From positions 2,790,001 to 2,854,000 of the forward strand of contig JACGCM010001441.1 in the NCBI GenBank assembly GCA_014058105.1: DNA of 64,000 nt, given 5' to 3'. The notes beneath the pieces were generated by a model that worked only from the letters and a program-made list of their open reading frames with translations, did not search any database and was not told the DNA's origin. A program made the translations under genes and the position numbers. Positions 21,586-33,358 of the stretch are shown in pieces. This DNA is from Kingdonia uniflora. Taxonomy: Eukaryota > Streptophyta > Magnoliopsida > Ranunculales > Circaeasteraceae. Positions within the stretch are counted from its first letter, which is position 1, and each line of letters begins with the position of its first letter.

Positions 21586-22847
21586 CTTCGATTCATCTAT
21601 GTTCTATTAGCGAGGTTGAACGGGTAATTTGGAAGCCCCAAATTAATGGAAAATTCACCTCTTTGTCAACTTTCCTCTTCTTTAGATCGATGAAACAACC
21701 TTAAAAGTCACATGATTTTGTTAACCCCCAATGGAAAATTTTGAATAAAATTTTAGTTCCCAAAAGATTAAAATGCTAATATGGAAGATCTCTAGGTAAA
21801 TTTGAGTGCAGTCCCACTTACAAACTGAATATTTTCCTTTAGACCCCAAGTTGGTTAAATATGTAGTTTTGGACCCCAAATGACCTCTTACCACAGGTCA
21901 ACCTCCGTTGAACTCAAATTTTGAGATGAAGAAACTAAACTACCCTCACACGAGTTACACGTGATTTCTTCTAACAGGTAAATAAGTTGTCTTCAGGTCA
22001 TCTCTTCATGAGCATCTTGAGCACCAAATAGAGGAAGTAGAAAAGTTGCACTCATTCACTCTTGGGAATCCAGTGGTAAATTCCGACCACCTATGGGCTT
22101 CTGCATTTCTCGTATTTAGGTTCAAATCTAAGCCCCTACTTATCTAACTAAAGGCACACGTTATGGTTCTCTTTATCAAGAGAACAGCTCTCCCCTAAGC
22201 AATTCAAGCTTTCACAACATTCTTAAGGTACAACTCGACATTGGAGCTTCTGAAAGTATGCAACTCGGCAATGGAGCAATTTAAGCCAAAGGGTGGATGA
22301 GTATGTGTGGCAAGATGTGACATTGTTGAAGGCAAAATTGCATAAAGCCAGAGCTAAGTTATTGCTGAAAAGACCACATTTTGATAGCAGTAAAGAACTT
22401 TGTAAGACTTGTATTAGTATTAGGACAGTGATGCTTTGGCATAACCATGCCCAAACATTGGCTGCTCAGGAAACATTAGCTAAACTTGTGAGATTTCGAA
22501 CAAAGATGTGAGAGAATCCCATTTCTGATATATACTTTCAAGTTGTTTTACGTTTGGTGTTTAAACTATAATGATGATATTACAGTCTTTTTGTTTCCTC
22601 TCAATTTGAGAAAATCTGATTCCAATTAATAATCATTAGAAGTAAAGCAGCAAATTGAACACATTTTTGGTGAAGTAAAACAAAAATTACATATTCCTTA
22701 AAAAATCTTAATCGAGAAGAAAAAGGGCCACCAAGATGAATTTGCAGAAGTAAGATATTGTAAACTACTTTCCCAGCAAATTCAAAAATCAAGAGGAAGT
22801 GGGCTTCTTTTAATATTCATATTGGAGTTAGATTATTTTACAAAACT
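21586..22847. other. No recognisable gene
   Basis: A 72-codon plus-strand frame at 22293-22511 (starts MDEYVWQDVTLLKAKL, helical) and a coding-like trace near 22000 are present but match nothing I know. This may be the decayed 3' end of the Tat pol region or unrelated DNA. Confidence 0.35.
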
Positions 22848-23441
22848 AGGGGGAAATTAAAATGCGGCAGCACTCAAGATAGCAAGAACTTGAAGATCGC
22901 TACTTTGACTTGTAGATAATTCAAGCCAAGAACAATAAACGCACACACAATTTCAATGGAGATGGAAACCTAAAATGATCACCCCCCCCCCCCCCCCCCC
23001 GACAAACACAATGAATCTATTATTAAACAAAGAGTTACAAGAAGTTTTAAAGATCTCTCAATCTCACTTCTACCCTTACAAATATTCCCCAACAAGAAAA
23101 CCTAGGAAGAAAACCAAAGAATTCTTTCTAGAGTAAAACCCTAAATTTCTCCTTTTTCATTCTCTAGATTTATTCTCTCTAATAGAGGCTTTGAACAACA
23201 TAGCCTAAGTCAAAATAAGGTCCTAACTTTATAATAGACATCACATGGGAATTAATTACGAAATATGCATCATAATGCGCTTTAAACGACCCAAAAATAA
23301 GTTGTTGTCGACTTCTATTCGAATAGGATAATTTTCTCTTCGAATAGATTCAAGTCTGACCCCTTATGTTCGAACATGAAATATCCCGTTCAAACAAAAA
23401 CCAAAAAAACATTTTTCTTCAATTTTGAGCTGTAAACCCCA
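22848..23441 (-). repeat. Copia 3' LTR
   Basis: Aligns along its length with 25350-25920. The minus-strand start TGGGGTTTACAGCTC is at 23441, with the purine-rich CTTCGAGGTAAAGATTAT just upstream. It contains a 19-base C run at 22982-23000 where the other LTR has only ACCCTCCTCC. The low-coordinate edge is approximate. Confidence 0.65.
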
Positions 23442-23639
23442 ATAATCTTTACCTCGAAGAAAAATCTGCTTCTTCCGCTGCATTCGTCGTGTATTCTTGT
23501 CGTACTACCCCTACGAGCAACTTTTCAATTAAGATAATTACACAAGTCTAGGTTTTTTCCAGACCCTCCAATCGGAACCCACTTTCTTATCATCTTTGCA
23601 TATCGTACCATTGCTCCACCTTGAATAAAAATCTCCTTT

Positions 23640-25335
23640 TAAGAAATCTCTCGGTACATGTCAAATATCATGAATAACTACGATGCGTTCATTGAACATC
23701 TTCACACGAATATTATAGCTCCCAAAATTGGCCATCGAAAGCCATTGCTCGTCGATACAAACTTGCTAGCCTCACACCTTACATATTTACCGAACCATGC
23801 CTTATGTGCGCACACATGTAATGTAGCCCCACTGTCAAATAACCATCATCTATCATGGCGAGAACCATCATCGACCACCATAAGGAATGACTCGTCACCA
23901 TCATCTTTAGTAACCGTCGTCAGTCTATAAGTATCACCTTCGGAGCCCTTTGTCGAACCTGCTCATTTACCTTTCCCAGGTTTGCAATTCGATCTATAAT
24001 CTCGATTGACTACAACCCCAACAAGTCACTTTTATGGACTTATTATATTTTTTCTTCCCAACCATCGCCGAATTTACCGCAGAGGATTCTCTACCCTTAA
24101 GCCTTCTCTCCTAAAAAAAAGTATACTCGTAACCTCTTTAAAATTCAAGGTTTCTATAGGGACCAGATTTCGCAAAGCTCAAAATAGCTTGAAATCGATC
24201 CTTACACCAAGAACTACTATGACAAGAATTAAATAAGAGATAACACTTGACACAGATGATTTAGCATGGAAAACCTATATATATGTAAAAAAAACCACGA
24301 CCTCGAGTGGAGAATTTTGTTAAAGTAGTATTATTGCTTGAGAGAGAGAAAATCTGATTACAAGAGTTAATCTAAGAAAAGATAGCTAGAGAAAAGATAA
24401 TTGTATGTATCGAATTGTTTGTTGACCGTCTCATTTCCTTAGGAGCTCTGCCCTTTTGTAGACCTTGCTCTCAGCTTGACATCATGCTTGAACACGTTCT
24501 CCTGAAAGTGGAAGTCATGGGCAGTTGAGTGCGTAACTGCTAGCTCGTGGGAGACAGGTATATGTTGACTTGTTATGTTTACATTTGTTGTGGACGATAC
24601 ACGTTCTGCTTGAGTTCGTGGTCAATGTGTAACTGTTGACGTGTATGTAACGTGTTTGTTTATGCGTGAGTCTGAAACTGGATAAGATCGAGTCTTCCGG
24701 AGCTCGAGGTATAGATGAGATCGAGTGTCCATAGCTCGAGGGATAAGTTCCTACAGTTTCCATCCCATACATCAACATAGGTTGAAGATGCTTGAAGGAA
24801 GAAGAAAGATACCATATGAGTTGAATCGCCTTATCTTCATCTTCAACTTTAACTCCGACTGATTTCAATTCTAAAACGATCTCATTCAAAGTACCTAGAT
24901 GATTACCAACACTCGTACCCTCATCCATCCGAAGCACATGAAGTCGTTCTTTGAGTTACAAGCGATTCGTAAGACTCTTCGTTTGGTACAAATTTTCAAG
25001 CTTTTCCCAAAGACCCTTTGCGATTTTCCCTCTAACCACATTTGCCAAAATATTTTTAGCAAGACAAAAGCGAATCCCACTCGCAGCATTTCAATCCAAA
25101 TCTTCCCAGCTTCTTCTTTGTCGTCCGCTTTCTCGGCTGCTGCACCTTCAACCGAACATTTTGGTATAGGCTTCCCTTTCAGTGCCTTGTATAACCTACC
25201 TTGAATCAAGATATCATGGACTTGTATTTGTCACAATCTAAAATTAATCTTCCCATTGAACTTCTCCACATCAAATTTGATCACGTCAGAGTACTTAGAT
25301 CCTCTCATCTTGCCTCCCTACTAGCCCCAAATTTC
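23640..25335 (-). pseudogene. Copia gag and partial protease, split by a solo LTR
   Basis: The minus strand reads gag from 'VIKFDVEKFNGK' (near 25280) through 'LYKALKGKPIP' (25180) and, after a frame change, 'KLENLYQTKSLTNRL' and 'EGTSVGNHLGTLNEIV' (near 24890) to 'LQPMLMYGMET' (24760). It then resumes beyond the inserted LTR at 24149 with 'LNFKEVTSILF'. A degraded Cys-rich knuckle follows ('CWGCSQSRL'), and 'FDSGATLHVCAHKAWF' near 23830 is the copia protease active-site region (D-S-G-A). Gag forms the virus-like particle and protease cuts the polyprotein. Stops, a frameshift and the LTR insertion make it non-functional. Confidence 0.7.
24155..24755 (-). mobile_element. Tat solo LTR, 601 bp, with perfect 5-bp TSD
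   Basis: Bounded on the minus strand by TGTAGGAACTTATCC and ...GGTCCCTATA, and flanked on both sides by GTTTC (24150-24154 and 24756-24760). Removing it and one GTTTC restores an uninterrupted copia gag frame across the junction, so both ends are certain. It is related along its length to the 622-bp LTR at 53287-53908. The terminal CA has become TA. With no internal region, it is a solo LTR left by LTR-LTR recombination, and it is younger than the copia element. Confidence 0.9.
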
Positions 25336-25347
25336 GCTCTAATGCCA
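25336..25347 (-). other. Copia primer-binding site
   Basis: The minus strand reads TGGCATTAGAGC starting three bases after the 5' LTR, close to the TGGTATCAGAGC complement of initiator tRNA-Met used by most plant copia elements (two differences). Confidence 0.6.
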
Positions 25348-25349
25348 AT

Positions 25350-25920
25350 TGTTAGGAAATTATGGGCAAATTGAAACGTGGAAGTATACGAGATAACAAA
25401 AACTTGTTGATAAGTACTTTGACTTGTAGAAAATTCAAACCAAGAACACAAGCGTGCATACAATTCCAATGGAGGTGGAAACCCAAAATAATCAACCCTC
25501 CTCCGACAAGCACGGCAAATTTATTATCAAACAAAGGGTTACAATAAGTTCCTCTACACTTAGAGATAATCCCCAACAAGAAACCCTAGAAAGAAAACCC
25601 AAGAAATCTCTTTAGAGTAAAACTTTAAAATTTTCTTTTCTCTCTCTCTGTATCCATTTTATATAATAGAGGCTTTGAACAACATAACCTAAGTCTAAAT
25701 AAAACCCTAGCTTTATAATAGTCACCATATGAGGCTTAATCTCGAAATACGAATCACAATACGCTTTGATGACTCAAAAATAAGTTTGTGTCAACTTCTA
25801 TTCGAATAGGATAATTGCCTATTCGAATAGATTCAAGTCTGATCCCTTTTGTTCCAATATCTTGTTCAAACAGAAACAAAAAATAAAGCTTTTTTCTTCG
25901 ATTTTGAGTTGTAAACCCCA
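25350..25920 (-). repeat. Copia 5' LTR
   Basis: 571 bp, minus-strand termini TGGGGTTTAC...CCTAACA, followed by the PBS. It aligns with 22848-23441 but with many substitutions and small indels, indicating an old insertion. Confidence 0.65.
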
Positions 25921-26910
25921 ATAGATTAGACCCTGAAAATTACAGTAATCCGAAAGAGCTTTTTTCACAAAATAATTCTTCCTTGCAAACGTGGCAGTGG
26001 AGAAAAAACAATTTTTTTTCTACAGTGAAGAAAGTTACGGTGCCAATCTCTTATCACTCTAATTTCTGATCGTATTCTGCACTTAGTGGACCAAATCAAT
26101 TTGGGACAACCGCTTCTTAAGTATGAATGACACTTCGTCAAGTGTGACCCCCACCCACTGGATCATAGCAAACTTAGGCGGTTTTATTTGTGGGTCTCTA
26201 GGTGTTTGGTGGTGCGGGGTTTTTGATCAGAGATGAACAAGGCCACTTTTTTGGGCCTACTTAAAAAATTCTTGATAATGTTTCTGTTTTTTACTCCGAG
26301 GCAATGTGTCCTTTTGATGATGTGCTATTGAATTGGAGCTTCCGAGTGTTATTTTTGAATGTGATTTACAAGTTTTTGTCACGATATCCTGATCAACCGC
26401 CGAGAAAGATCGCTTCTATCATTTTTACTATCTAGCAAAAATTGCACTTTATCCAACAATTTGTGATTAACACCGGTTTAAGAGGCAATTTCGCAGTAGA
26501 TTGTTGTCAAGACTGGAAAGATCAAGATTGCTCTTCAGCAGCATTATGGAGAGTCTGTAGTTTGTTCATAGATGTGATTATGTTAACTTAGTGTTTTTCT
26601 AGTTTTTTAAGCCTCCACTTTGTAATATTTTGTTTGATAGAGCTACACCTCGCCTTATTCCCTCTTTCAGTAACCTTTACCAAAATTAAATAGATAAAAA
26701 TTTCTCACCCTCTTTACTTCGTCATCCCCGCTGAAGTAACACGACGGATTCATCACGGCCGCCATCTGCAATATCGTTTTCCCACTGTCAACGGTAATAC
26801 AGTACTAAACATTTTTCTTCATATAAATCAGTTCTGCTGCTAAAAAAAAAAAGCAAACCAAAAGAAACAGTTAAATGAGTGAGAGATAAAAGGCAAAAAA
26901 GTTAGAAAAG
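25921..26910. other. Region upstream of PLMT, with possible LINE RNase H trace
   Basis: Between about 26140 and 26620 the plus strand reads 'GFLIRDEQGHFFG' and 'GNFAVDC', faintly like the RNase H tail of plant non-LTR retrotransposons (G-x-I-R-D-x-x-G ... N-x-V-A-D-x-L-A). The match is weak and frame changes are needed. The last 300 bases before the PLMT start hold its presumed promoter; I cannot point to a convincing TATA box. Confidence 0.3.
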
Positions 26911-29900
26911 ATGAACATAATTCTTGGCATCGGAACAATCCTCCCCTTCCCATTTTACTACTGGTTATGGACATATCCAGGGACATGGGTTTCAATCTGT
27001 GGCAAAACCAGGAACCCATCAATGGTAATGGCTCAAGTCTCTCACTTCTTAAAGTTTCTTCAGATCTTATCTCTCGTAGCTACAGCAACTTACCCATGGT
27101 CATGGCCTCCTCCTCTTTACTTCTTCCCTCTCTTCATCTTCGGCCAGTTCCTCAATTTCAGGTAACCTCTCTCTCTCTCTCTCTCTATCTCTAATTCTGT
27201 TATTATGATTTTGAATTTAGATTTTAGTTTGTTAGGGTTTCATATGGTGGCTCATTATTATCGTAAATGTGGCGAATAACTGACCCCAGATTGCCGCAAT
27301 GTGGGATATTAGGGTATGATTGGTTTGTTGAAATTGAATTATTGAACCACTATTTTTTGTGTTTGGCTGAAAATGAGATTACCCAATGCTGGCTCTAAAT
27401 GCTAGAGTTTTTTTTTAAGGGGGTGTTTGTTTTTTTGGTTTACTGCTTACCCTGAGTACTTAATAAGAATAATAAACATTTCATATGGTGTTTCTTTTTT
27501 GGCTTACTGGTCAGTAAGCAGTTGCTAGTAAGATGTTTTGACTAGCTTACTAGCCATTAAGCACTCATCTTTGATTTGTCTCCCTATATTACCCCTCATC
27601 GCCCACAAAAAAATTCTTTGACAAAACACCTGCGAAAAATTTCAACAATTATTTGTCTCTCTCTCTCTCAACTCCCCCCCAAACAAACATCTAACTATTG
27701 TGAAAATTATTTGGATTGAGAAATATGTATATGTGATGGTGGTCGTAATAGTAGTATAGTAGTTCTAGTTATTTCGTATAGAGCGTAATGGTGCAACTTG
27801 CGTTATTTTTATAACAAAGGTATTTAAGACATCCATTGGGATTCAACACTTTTTGAAAATAAAACACCATAACATTCAGCACTTCAAGCATTCAACATTC
27901 AGCACTTCAAAACGTTTAGCAGTCAGCATTCAGCACTTGAAAACAAACACCCCAAGTGCTAAATGCTGAATAAAATTTTCAAGTTTTGAATGCTGAATGT
28001 TTTGAAGTGCTGAATGATGAATGCTAAAGTTATGGTGTTCTTTTTCTAAGAAGTGTTGAATGTTGCTTGATGTCTTAAATAACCTTGTTATAACCCTTTA
28101 AGCAAAAAAGAACTTGAGCTACTAATACCACCGTCACCAACACCACCTCCATTTTCACCATAATTCACCCTCCACCACCACAGAACCTCGTTCCTCCACT
28201 ACACACCCTACAAAAAAAATACAATCATGCATACTCAATATTGATATAAACATAAAAAATGTGTCAAACAAACATAACTCAAACATAAACATAATCCAAA
28301 CATACAATCAACCAAGAAAAACAACATAAATAGTCTCCAAAATTATCCAAACATAAACATGAACCATATGCATTCACAATAGCAAACTAACCATATGCAT
28401 TTACAAAATTAAAACCCAATTACAACAACAAACTCACAAAATATAAACCATATGCATTCACAAAATATATAACAATGATCAAGCATTACAATTATATACA
28501 TTGCAGTACCAAAGAATACACAGTTCCCATTAATTCCAATCACAAAAACTTCAATTTGTAGTAATAGGTTACAGACAATCCCAAGCACAAAACCTCGAGA
28601 GAATACACAGTTTCTAAAAATACAAAAATCTCAATCAAAAGCTTAAAAATCAAAAGAACATAATCCAATTCAGGGTTTGTTTGGGAGTTCTGATTCTCAT
28701 CATTTATCAATTGGATTCATGGAGTTTTGATGGTGTTGTAGAGTTTCAAAGTGTGTAAGAAAGAAAGAGAGAAATCAAGGAGGATTCTTGTGGTTTTGAC
28801 AATTTGTGGGGTTAAAGAGAGAGACATAAACAAAGAGAAGGGATGCGAGATTCATGGCAGAGATAATAAATTTAAGGGAGAGGGAGAGAGTACCTTAGGA
28901 GAGAGGTTTGCCTTCGAGTTGCGCAAGGGAGAGAAAAGGTAGAGACGGGAGAGATGGGTGAGTTATGTGCTAAAGAAAAAAAAAGAAAACATCACCCAAG
29001 TGCTTGTTGCAAAGTGCTAAAAAAATAGTTCTTAATTGTTTTTAAGCAAAAAAAGAACACAAACGAACTGCTGAATTCCATTATTCAGCAGCTGAAAAAA
29101 AGAAAAAAAAAAGAAGCTATTAAGCAAACACCACCTAGGTGCGAAAAACTAACAAAAGGTTTATAGTGCAAATGTGCACCACCTTTGGGTGATTTAGTTT
29201 CTTTGGGAAGTATGATGGACAGGGGCGGAGCTATCGTTTTCGAGTAGGGGGCCGGACTTTAAAGAATCTGTTTGTGGGTGAAGCCCCCAAATTTGTTTTG
29301 GGTTTTCAAGCGTATATGTCTTAAATAACCTTGTTATAACCCTTTAAGCAAAAAAGAACTTGAGCTACTAATACCACCGTGACCAACACCACCTCCATTT
29401 TCACCATAATTCACCCTCCACCACCACAGAACCTCGTTCCTCCAGTACACACCCTACAAAAAAAATACAACCATGCATACTCAATATTGATATAAACATA
29501 AAAAATGTGTCTCAAACAAACATAACTCAAACAGAAACATAATTCAAGCATACAATCAACCAAGAAAATCAACATAAATAGTCTTAGGAGGATTCTTGTG
29601 GTTTTGATGGTGTTGTAGAGTTTCAAAGTGTGTAAGAAAGAAAGAGAGAAATCAAGGAGAATTCTTGTGGTTTTGACAATTTTGTGGTGTTAGAGAGAGA
29701 GACATAAACAAAGAGAAGGGATGAGAGATTCATGGCAGAGAGAAGAAATTGAAGGGAGAGGGAAAGAGTACCTTAGGAGAGAGGTTTGCCTTCGAGTTGT
29801 GCAAGGGAGAGAAAAGGGTAGAGACGGGAAAGATGGGTGAGTTATGTGCCGAAGAAAAAAAAAAAAAACAGAAAAAAAAAAACATTACCCAAGTGCTCTT

Positions 29901-31260
29901 TGCAAAGTGCTGAAAAAATAGGTCTTAATTGTTTTTAAGCGAAAAAAAGAACACAAACGAACTGCTGAATTCCATTATTCAGCAGCTGAAAAAAAAAAAA
30001 AAAAAAGCAATGAAACAAACACCACCTAGGTGCGAAAAACTAACAAAAGGTTTATAGTGCAAATGTGCACCACCTTTGGGTGATTTAGTTTCTTTGGGAA
30101 GTATGATGGACAGGGGCGGAGCTATCATTTTCGAGTAGGGGGCCGGACTTTAAAGAATCTGTTTGTGGGTGAAGCCCCCAAATTTGTTTTGGGTTTTCAA
30201 GCGTATATGTGTAACTTCCAGTTAGGAGGATTTTTGACAAGGATAGTCAACTACCTTGGGTTAGGAACTTGGGGTATGAATTAGGCGTGCTTAGTCTTTG
30301 GGCTGGGCAAATTTTTTTTTTGCTTAAAGGTATAAGTATATTTTCACAGTATAAAAATTCTTCTTTGTTTTGCGAAATCAAGGGGTCTTTTGACCCTATA
30401 AATCCGCATCTGACGATGAAAGAAAAGATATGTAGTGGTATAACACCGCCCAAAGCCAAAAAGGGGATTGGGGTAGGGGTGAAGTATGGTTCACTGAGAG
30501 GGTAAGGGAACTGCATAGAGAAACATAAGTACCAAAGTAGACCTGTTAAGATAGAGTGCATGGGCTATCCAGGCTTGTTTTCACATATATGGAAAGTTCT
30601 ACCTCATCAAAATACGTTCAAGCCAAAGGATCAAGAAGCTGGAGCAACGTACATAGTAAAGCGATACAGAAAGCTTCCAAGCTCATTAAAGTGAGACATG
30701 CATAAAACACATAGGAACCTATTGAAAAGAATACTTAAATAGTATTAAAATTTGAAATTTAGAAAACCAAAATGCCATTGGTTCAACTCTCAATCAAAAC
30801 TGCCACTGTGCACAAAAGTAATTGATTCTATCGATATACCCTCATGAAACATTCTGCTTCTTATTCCATGAGTGAAGACCACACTTGTATAGTAACAAAT
30901 TCCTGTCTTGCATACTTTCTGCTTTGAACTTGTTTGTATTTATTCACTTACATTCATCAGCAATTTGTGGCTGAACTATTATACTAAGATAAAAAACAAT
31001 CAAATTGCAGGGTATATCAATTATTGGGTGAATCTGGTATATATTATGGTGTGCGTTTCGGAAAGAACATTCCTTGGGTGACAGAGTTCCCTTTCGGCTA
31101 CATAAGGGATCCACAGTATGTTGGGAGCATAATGAGTCTTCTTGCGTGTTTACCTTGGGTCCCCTTCCAGTACATATTTCTATGGATACTTGGCTATGTG
31201 CTCATGATATTGGTTGAGTCGAAAGAAAATTCTGCTACACGTGCTAAGCCAATTCCTTAA
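26911..31260 (+). CDS. PLMT: Phosphatidyl-N-methylethanolamine N-methyltransferase (PLMT), two exons
   Basis: The host gene of the window. Exon 1 is 26911-27161, the intron 27162-31010 (GTAACC donor, TTGCAG acceptor) and exon 2 31011-31260, giving 166 residues with the splice inside an Arg codon. PLMT is a small ER-membrane enzyme that adds methyl groups from S-adenosylmethionine to phosphatidyl-N-methylethanolamine and its dimethyl form, the last steps to phosphatidylcholine. The protein matches the plant family closely: 'FGQFLNFRVYQLLGE' across the splice, 'YYGVRFGKNIPWVTEFPFG', 'RDPQYVGSIMSLLACLPWVP' and a C-terminal 'ESKE'. Three or four hydrophobic segments fit membrane embedding. Arabidopsis PLMT is 164 residues, so this is full length. 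Both exons are open and splice sites are canonical. The 3.85-kb intron is filled with repeats. Confidence 0.95.
27419..30030. mobile_element. MITE complex in PLMT intron
   Basis: The left edge reads AAGGGGGTGTTTGTTTTTTTGG, the same start as the Harbinger-like element at 7676. Inverted counterparts CAAACACC occur at about 27955, 29130 and 30022. Internal pieces (GCTTACTGGTCAGTAAGC, CTGAATTCC...CAGCAGC) form further inverted repeats. No coding capacity is visible. I read it as nested miniature inverted-repeat elements; exact boundaries are uncertain. Confidence 0.45.
27800..28105. repeat. Foldback inverted repeat, arms of about 150 bp
   Basis: The segment 27800-27955 (TTATAACAAAGGTATTTAAGACATC ... 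CAGCACTTGAAAACAAAC) is matched in reverse complement by 27958-28105 (AAGTGCTAAATGCTGAA ... GATGTCTTAAATAACC). Together they could form a long hairpin in the PLMT pre-mRNA. Confidence 0.7.
28071..30210 (+). repeat. Tandem duplication in PLMT intron (1246-bp period)
   Basis: Unit 1 is 28071-29316 and unit 2 is 29317-30210. Both begin TGTCTTAAATAACCTTGTTATAACCC and end GGTTTTCAAGCGTATATGT. Unit 2 lacks about 350-390 bases present in unit 1 (roughly 28336-28720), removed at a short TAGTCT junction. The copies are very similar elsewhere, so the duplication is fairly recent. Confidence 0.85.
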
Positions 31261-33136
31261 TTATACGTGGTAACCCACCTTTCTTTTCTTGACTTTGTTG
31301 TTGTAAGGTTTAGTCCATAAAAACTGTGTCCATTATTGGAATTTTGTCCGAGATTTGCTGAAAGATTTAATTTTTTATTGTTGCTTCTTTTAATGAAATT
31401 AAGGACTTGTGTTGCATTGAATTTCTTTGTATTGCTACTAGTTTTACCTTAAAAAAAAAAGACTTACTGGCTTCTTCTCATTGAAAAGAAGAAATTGAAA
31501 AGATTTTTTTTTTTAAGAGTCTCATTGAAAAGAAAAAAAATTAAATCTGGAAGGACAAAGAACAAATTAAGAAAACAAAAGATGTCGAAGACCACTAGAT
31601 CTCTATAGATATACAAATAAAAATTAAGCTATATCATCGGCTGCATCCATATAATGTGGATTCTTAGGAACATCACGTCGTTTCCCTCAAAGCTGTTGTA
31701 AGGATTTTTCATGGGAATCACAGATATCTACAGAACATAAAAAATATTGTTATATTAATTTAATTTTTCTTTTAACTTAGTGATTGAATGAGCTTACAAA
31801 AACTAGCACTACTCGAAAACCCAAAAGGTTATGTAGAGACGTAAAAATCAGATCCACAAAGTGGACATGCCCTCTAATACTATAAGATTATCGAACCAAA
31901 TCCAACTAAAAACTCCAAACTAACATGTGGGTCACCGAAGTTATGCTGTGGAACAGACTTGCATTCTACTCCCCTGAAACACAACTTACTAAGTCAAACC
32001 ATAAATCCGTATATAAGGAGACCAGATGTTGTCAGAAACTGGAAACTAGACAAATAAATTGTCCTGCAAAGGACGCAAACTCGCCACATCCGTGCCCTTC
32101 CATCTCAAATTTACCCGAGTCTGAGTATAGTTCCAAAAGACCGCTCAAAGGTAAAAGGGAAAAAATCATTCTGGAGGGAAGACCCTTCTTCCAAATTAAC
32201 CTAGTCGGAAACTCAGGATAACATATCTTTGTGTAACCCGATCTGGATGAAACAAGTTGTCATTTAAGCATCTGGCTGTATGCACATCATCGCGGTATTT
32301 ACGCTGTAAGACATGTATTATGCAGTTGCCTAAAGAGCTCAAGAAAACCCAAAAGGGTATTTATACAGGATACATAGCAGCACAAGCAAAACAGAAGAAG
32401 AAAACACCCCTTTTCACTAAATGATTATCAAACCAAATCCCACCGAAAACATGAATTTGGCTGATTCAAAACCAAGGCCAAATATCCCAAACTCTGACAA
32501 AGTCCCCTGTTTACAAATACATTTCATAAATATCTGGATAATCTAAAGAAGGGAGCTATCACCGCACCGCCATCCATTATGCAACAATGTGATTGTCTCC
32601 TCTTCTCCAACCACTTCCTCTACATTGTCCCTTTCCTTTTCGTGTGAAATAACAAACATATGTCTAACACCCCTGTGTCAAAAACATAAATACACTCTCA
32701 ATGAGATGATTTTATCAATGATTAGTGTAGCTAATGAACTTAGACGACGGGGATAGATTATAGATATAGACTATAAATTGACAAAGAGCAAGTTTTGATA
32801 AGACTAAATGTAGGAAACCTTAGCTAGTCACGGGTCTGCCTTAACCCCCAGCTTACCTTCCCAAAAAAGAGAAAAATATAGGTGGAAAATAAGAACATCT
32901 CCATGGAATATTAAAGAGTAAACGTCCTTAAATAAAATCTAAGATCATATCAAATCTAGTGAGAAGACAATATACATAAAAGGAACCCCCGGTTCTAATC
33001 TGAATATAAAATGAGACGATGGGACACAATGAGGTATGCCCTCACCGAAAATATAGACTGAAATCTGAACAAAAAAAATTATCGCATGGAACAAAAAAAA
33101 ATGCACTCTGTAGGTGTCTTGTGATCACTGTGATAG
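31261..33136. other. No recognisable gene downstream of PLMT
   Basis: The first 150 bases hold the PLMT 3' UTR, with an AATGAA-type signal near 31393. Open frames such as 31925-32221 show no domain. The rest is AT-rich and featureless by eye. Confidence 0.45.
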
Positions 33137-33358
33137 TTAGGCAAAGATAAAGTTAATCATTAAGTACTTCTGTGCTTTATTATCTAAAACATATTGAACA
33201 AGTCCAACAAGAACTACTGAACTGGCAACTAAGTTAGGTAAAACACGCGTATATGGAGCTTTATTGTGTTGACCGATGAATGCGTGGTTGATCCTATCCT
33301 CATTTAACAACATAGCTCCAGCAAGCAATATATTGGGGAACTTTTCCAGGACCAGCAA
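33137..33358 (-). CDS. Unrecognised hydrophobic fragment
   Basis: A 73-codon minus-strand frame with gene-like composition: 'LEKFPNILLAGAMLLNEDRI' then 'YTRVLPNLVASSVVLVGLVQ', the second part hydrophobic enough for a membrane segment. It lies just beyond the PnsB1 pseudogene on the same strand but does not match the PnsB1 C-terminus as I know it. It may be an exon of another gene or chance. I do not recognise the family. Confidence 0.25.
   Translation of the reverse strand: MLVLEKFPNILLAGAMLLNEDRINHAFIGQHNKAPYTRVLPNLVASSVVLVGLVQYVLDNKAQKYLMINFIFA

Larger units (their letters stand above)
22848..25920 (-). mobile_element. Internally deleted Ty1/copia element
   Basis: Two related LTRs in the same (minus) orientation, 25350-25920 (5') and about 22848-23441 (3'), enclose a PBS, gag, a CCHC-like region and the start of protease. 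Integrase, reverse transcriptase and RNase H are absent, so protease sequence runs almost directly into the 3' LTR. Both LTRs share GACTTGTAG, AGGCTTTGAACAACATA and TATTCGAATAGGATAATT blocks. A 601-bp Tat solo LTR is inserted in gag. No clear target duplication was found for the copia element itself. Confidence 0.7.

Noticed and set aside
24899..25204. Plus-strand 101-codon frame
   Set aside because: Complement of the copia gag pseudogene.
30247..30561. 104-codon minus-strand frame in the PLMT intron
   Set aside because: Hydrophobic but with no homology I recognise, and it lies in intron sequence next to repeats.
31925..32221. 98-codon plus-strand frame downstream of PLMT
   Set aside because: No recognisable domain or splice context; too little support to call a gene.
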